64,000 nucleotides of DNA from Paenibacillus cookii (GTDB lineage: Bacteria; Bacillota; Bacilli; Paenibacillales; Paenibacillaceae): positions 178,177 to 242,176 of the forward strand of contig NZ_BORW01000004.1 in the NCBI RefSeq assembly GCF_018333375.1, in the 5' to 3' direction. This document shows, piece by piece, positions 61,175 through 64,000 of the stretch; positions within the stretch are counted from its first letter, which is position 1, and every line of letters begins with the position of its first letter. Made by a program: the position numbers and the translations under genes. Under the pieces are notes generated by a model. The model searched no databases, was not told the origin of the DNA, and saw nothing but the letters and a program-made list of their open reading frames with translations.

Positions 61175-61597
61175 TTGGCTGTTATCAAAACGAATTCAGA
61201 GCAAACAAGACTGCTCGCTCGTTTGATGAGGGCTGAAGCTGAAGGTGAAGGGAGTCTCGGCATGCTGATGGTCGGCAACGTCGGCGTGAACAGGATTCTG
61301 GGAAATTGTCTGGATTTCAACAATATCCGCAGCATCAGGGATATGGTTTACCAAAGCCCAGGCGGTTTTGAAGCCCCGCAGAAGTCGTATTTTTATCAAA
61401 GGGCCAGAGAACAGGATATCAGGCTTGCGCAACGCGCCATTAACGGCGAACGGTTTTGGCCGGCTTCGAATGCTTTATGGTTTTTTCGCCCCACGGGCGG
61501 CTGTCCGGCAACTTGGTTCAATCAATCGAATACGGGACGATACAAAAGCCATTGCTTCTTCAGTCCCTCCAGCGCGGATTGTCCTAACGTGTTTTGA
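61175..61597 (+). CDS. cwlJ: Spore cortex-lytic enzyme CwlJ
   Basis: A 140-residue cell wall hydrolase of the SleB/CwlJ family that degrades spore cortex during germination. It has the signature LARLMRAEAEGEG (catalytic Glu), MVGNVGVNRI and the C-terminal ANALWFFRPTGGCPATWF. TTG 61175 follows GGGAGGT at 6 nt. No signal peptide, as expected for a coat-located CwlJ. It is followed by gerQ, needed for its coat localisation. Confidence 0.9.
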   Translation: MAVIKTNSEQTRLLARLMRAEAEGEGSLGMLMVGNVGVNRILGNCLDFNNIRSIRDMVYQSPGGFEAPQKSYFYQRAREQDIRLAQRAINGERFWPASNALWFFRPTGGCPATWFNQSNTGRYKSHCFFSPSSADCPNVF

Positions 61598-61656
61598 TTG
61601 GGCAAAAAACAAAATGAAACATGATTTCGTACTTAATTGAAGGAGGATTTGAAAGT

Positions 61657-62112
61657 ATGGTGCCTCAGTTTTTTCGTCCATCGCCTTATCAAATGGGGGG
61701 TTATCCAGGAGTGTCGGGAAGCGGCGCGGGAACTCCCGGCAGCATGGGAACGCCCGGAAGCATGGGCGCAGTTCCGCCCCAAGTCACGAGCGGCAGTCCG
61801 ATGACTCCGACGGGAGCAGTGATCCAGGCTCCGCAGCAGCAATTCGAGCAATCGTACGTGGAGAACATTTTGCGTTTGAATTTGGGGAAAACAGGAACCT
61901 TTTACATGACGTACGAAAACAATTCCCAATGGAACGCCAAGATATTTACCGGCGTCATCGAAGCCGCGGGCCGGGACCATATCATTATCTCCGAACGTTC
62001 CACCGGACAGCGTATCCTCCTGCTGACGCTTAATCTGGATTACATCGTATTCAACGAACCTCTGGTTTACCAATATCCCGGCGTCGTCGGCAATCCGCCT
62101 CAAGGCCGGTAA
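61657..62112 (+). CDS. gerQ: Spore coat protein GerQ
   Basis: A 151-residue spore coat protein needed for CwlJ assembly. The N-terminal half is rich in Gly/Pro/Ser (about 10-55), a target region for transglutaminase cross-linking in B. subtilis; lysines are few. The conserved C-terminal domain reads YVENILRLNLGKTGTFYMTY then NSQWNAKIFTGVIEAAGRDH. ATG 61657 follows AAGGAGGAT. It forms a two-gene unit with cwlJ. Confidence 0.92.
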   Translation: MVPQFFRPSPYQMGGYPGVSGSGAGTPGSMGTPGSMGAVPPQVTSGSPMTPTGAVIQAPQQQFEQSYVENILRLNLGKTGTFYMTYENNSQWNAKIFTGVIEAAGRDHIIISERSTGQRILLLTLNLDYIVFNEPLVYQYPGVVGNPPQGR

Positions 62113-62188
62113 CCAAACGCTGACAAACTCAACATTTAGAGGTTTGCAGCCTTTTTAACTCCATATTTTGATTTCAACGCCGAAAAGA

Positions 62189-62229
62189 CCGCCTTTCATG
62201 TCATAAATGACAAAAGGCGGCTCTTTTTG
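62189..62229 (+). terminator. Terminator after gerQ
   Basis: CCGCCTTT pairs with AAAGGCGG, with an inner TGTCAT/ATGACA stem, followed by CTCTTTTT. Confidence 0.8.
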
Positions 62230-62295
62230 CCTGTATATCGGAGTTTTGCTTGCAATAACAACGGGTCCCTTTCGTATGCAGTCATACCCGATGGT

Positions 62296-62323
62296 TTGAC
62301 TGTATAGTGTATAATTATATAAT
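62296..62323 (+). promoter_or_regulatory. Strong sigma-A promoter of the CNNM/CorC-type gene
   Basis: TTGACT (62296-62301), 16 bp, TATAAT (62318-62323). The ~180-nt leader that follows contains an AAAATCA/TGATTTT hairpin (62338-62360) and a micro-ORF at 62474-62500. Confidence 0.7.
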
Positions 62324-62473
62324 TAAAGATATATTCCAAAATCATACACAAGCTGATTTTGCAAAAAATCTTGACTTAAGATAGGAGATGGATCCATTGG
62401 GAAGTTGACGGCAAACGCGATTTTTATGCATCACAGGACTCATGATCTCAAAATACGAAGGAGGTGTACCTAT

Positions 62474-62500
62474 TTGCCGGTCAAGACGTACGGTGAATAG
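62474..62500 (+). CDS. Eight-codon leader micro-ORF before the CNNM/CorC-type gene
   Basis: TTG CCG GTC AAG ACG TAC GGT GAA TAG, encoding MPVKTYGE, with the best RBS of the region (AAGGAGGTG, 8 nt upstream). Its stop is 8 nt before the TTG of the main gene, whose own RBS (AGGAAAAA) is weak and overlaps the micro-ORF end. Translation of the main gene may depend on ribosomes finishing this micro-ORF. Confidence 0.5.
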   Translation: MPVKTYGE

Positions 62501-62508
62501 GAAAAAGA

Positions 62509-63825
62509 TTGACTGACCCCTTACCGAGTTTGATCAATTTGATTTGGGTAGTAATACTCGTTTTATTGAACGGGTTTTTCGTTTCCGCGGAGTTTGCCAT
62601 GGTGAAAATCAGAAGCAGCCGCGTGGAAACGCTGGTTGACGAAGGCCGCAAAGGCGCGGTGTTCGCCCGCAGCATCGTCAACAATTTGGACGCTTATTTG
62701 TCCGCCTGCCAGCTTGGCATCACGTTGGCATCGCTGGGGCTTGGATGGCTCGGGGAACCGGCCGTAGCAACCCTCGTCAGACCTCTGATTCACGCCTTGG
62801 GCTTCGGAGAAGCCGCTGTTCACGGGATCGCCGTGGCCACCGCGTTTCTCATCATTACCATTCTTCATATCGTGCTTGGTGAATTGGCGCCGAAATCGAT
62901 GGCGATCCGCAAGTCGGAATCCGTCGCGCTGATGTCGGCCGCTCCAATGGTTTATTTTAATAAGCTGATGTATCCTTTCATCTGGGTATTAAACGGGCTT
63001 GCCAATGCGTTGCTGCGCCTTTTCGGGATCGCCCCGGCATCGGAATCGGAATCCGCCCATACGGAGGAAGAAATACGGATTTTGATGAAGGAAAGCAACA
63101 AAAACGGCTTGATCGACAATACGGAACTTGCGCTGGTGGACAATATTTTCGATTTTGCGGAAACGACCGGACGGGAAATCATGATTCCCCGGACGGAAAT
63201 GATCTGCCTGAACACGCAGCTTTCCCGAGAAGAAAATCTTGAAATTGCTTACGAAGGCATGAGAACAAGATACCCGGTTTGCGATGGTGACAAGGATCAT
63301 ATTATCGGATTCATTCATATTAAGGACTTATTGCGTTCTACGGCTACCGAATATAATACTTTAATTCGTCCGATCCTGGCTGTACCGGAATCCATTCAGA
63401 TCAGCGCATTGCTGAAGCTGATGCAGCGGGGAAAGACCCAGATCGCCATTTTGATCGATGAATACGGCGGCACATCCGGGCTCGTAACCCTGGAAGACAT
63501 TATGGAAGAAATCGTCGGTGAAATTCAGGATGAATTCGACGAGGAACGTCCCGGCATCGAAAAAATTCAGGAACATGAATATTCGATTGACGGCTTGATG
63601 CTCATTGAGGAAATCAACGACCGATTCGGGCTTGATTTGGATACGACCGACTACGATACCGTAGGCGGCTGGCTGTATTCCCATATCGAGACGATCCCGC
63701 CGCATAAGGGGCAATCGGCCGAAGTCGACGGGCATGTTTTCATAGTGGAGGAAACGGATCATAAGCGCATCTCAAGGATTAAGCTTCTGGTTCCGCAGGT
63801 GATGGCGGAGGAAGCGGGCGCATAA
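62509..63825 (+). CDS. CNNM/CorC-type hemolysin-family membrane protein (TlyC-like)
   Basis: A 438-residue protein of the UPF0053 family, linked to Mg2+ or cation export. The DUF21 membrane domain (about 1-190) has NGFFVSAEFAMVKIRSSRVE and LGELAPKSMAIRKSE. Two CBS domains follow (about 210-335: MIPRTEM, YPVCDGDKDHIIGFIHIKDLL, VTLEDIMEEIVGEI), then a CorC/HlyC transporter-associated domain (about 350-430: YDTVGGWLYSHI). The start is TTG 62509, after an 8-codon micro-ORF with the stronger RBS. Confidence 0.9.
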   Translation: MTDPLPSLINLIWVVILVLLNGFFVSAEFAMVKIRSSRVETLVDEGRKGAVFARSIVNNLDAYLSACQLGITLASLGLGWLGEPAVATLVRPLIHALGFGEAAVHGIAVATAFLIITILHIVLGELAPKSMAIRKSESVALMSAAPMVYFNKLMYPFIWVLNGLANALLRLFGIAPASESESAHTEEEIRILMKESNKNGLIDNTELALVDNIFDFAETTGREIMIPRTEMICLNTQLSREENLEIAYEGMRTRYPVCDGDKDHIIGFIHIKDLLRSTATEYNTLIRPILAVPESIQISALLKLMQRGKTQIAILIDEYGGTSGLVTLEDIMEEIVGEIQDEFDEERPGIEKIQEHEYSIDGLMLIEEINDRFGLDLDTTDYDTVGGWLYSHIETIPPHKGQSAEVDGHVFIVEETDHKRISRIKLLVPQVMAEEAGA

Positions 63826-63843
63826 AGTGTGAAATAGATGAAA

Positions 63844-63873
63844 GGCACGGGGCATCCGCCCCGTGTCTTTTTG
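63844..63873 (+). terminator. Terminator after the CNNM/CorC-type gene
   Basis: GGCACGGGGC pairs with GCCCCGTGTC (G-U pair), followed by TTTTTGTTTT. Confidence 0.85.
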
Positions 63874-63913
63874 TTTTAGGCTTTAGCCAGTTGAGCTCGC
63901 GAAGCGTGCGAAA

Positions 63914-63939
63914 CAAAAAACCACCCGCTATGCGGGTGG
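63914..63939 (-). terminator. Leftward terminator or IS200/IS605-type end at the window edge
   Basis: CCACCCGC-tat-GCGGGTGG with a six-A run on its left, so on the minus strand it is a hairpin followed by T. It can end a gene entering from the right, or be a subterminal hairpin of an IS200/IS605-like element; TTGAG/CTCAA pair at 63980-63998. No transposase is visible in the window. Confidence 0.5.
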
Positions 63940-64000
63940 AGGGAACGAGGGTTTGACCAACAAGACCATCCCGATAAAATTGAGATGTTCAGGCTCAATT

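Noticed and set aside
1..64000. CRISPR arrays, tRNA, rRNA and complete insertion sequences
   Set aside because: No regularly spaced repeats, no cloverleaf or rRNA blocks and no transposase frames were seen in the window.

Overview
The window looks like chromosomal DNA of a moderately GC-rich, endospore-forming Bacillota close to Paenibacillus. The reasons are the cwlJ-gerQ spore germination pair, a XerS-type recombinase, an S-layer-anchored subtilase, a sigma-W-like promoter in front of a PspA operon, strong AGGAGG ribosome-binding sites with frequent TTG and GTG starts, and the family make-up of the proteins. No rRNA, tRNA, CRISPR array, prophage or complete insertion sequence was seen.

Layout. 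0.4-10.1 kb: topoisomerase III, a HAD phosphatase with an ArsR-type regulator facing an MFS exporter across overlapping promoters, an orphan ABC ATPase, and a lipoprotein / response regulator / histidine kinase operon. 10.2-17 kb: glycogen genes (glgC divergent from glgBA) and a GH13 cyclomaltodextrinase-like enzyme. 17.2-21.5 kb: a glutamine/cystine-type ABC importer, a LysM-3D wall protein under a ydaO-class cyclic-di-AMP riboswitch, and a polysaccharide deacetylase. 21.7-25.4 kb: an Old Yellow Enzyme, then pspA-DUF350-DUF4178-DUF4247 behind a perfect sigma-W consensus. 25.5-33.9 kb: moeA-mobB, xerS, a GNAT protein, an SDR, an aldo/keto reductase, a YtcJ-like amidohydrolase and small hypotheticals. 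34-42.5 kb: a 1605-residue cell-wall subtilase and a sugar ABC importer lacking its own ATPase. 42.6-46.1 kb: DUF1697, an alpha/beta hydrolase, then a streptogramin resistance pair, vat plus vgb. 46.1-51.3 kb: an AraC regulator, a GNAT protein, a Xi-class GST and a second amino-acid ABC importer, bracketed by two nearly identical hairpins. 51.4-64 kb: LysR facing a non-canonical PurA, a SRAP protein with altered catalytic residues, a YCF48-like lipoprotein, DUF2500, an SDR, a secreted protein made of two tandem copies, a two-P-loop ATPase, cwlJ-gerQ, and a CNNM/CorC-type membrane protein behind a leader with a micro-ORF.

The most interesting element is the ~265-nt leader of vat-vgb. It holds a good promoter, a three-codon micro-ORF (Met-Ile-Tyr-stop) that runs into the 5' arm of a long hairpin, and an intrinsic terminator. 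The 3' arm of the first hairpin can pair with the 5' arm of the terminator. This is the layout expected of a ribosome-stalling transcription attenuator sensing ribosome-targeting drugs, placed before enzymes that inactivate both streptogramin A (Vat) and streptogramin B (Vgb). Other points worth following are the sigma-W PspA operon, the SRAP protein with altered catalytic residues, the unusual PurA paralogue, and the GST/ABC operon in a lineage that normally lacks glutathione.
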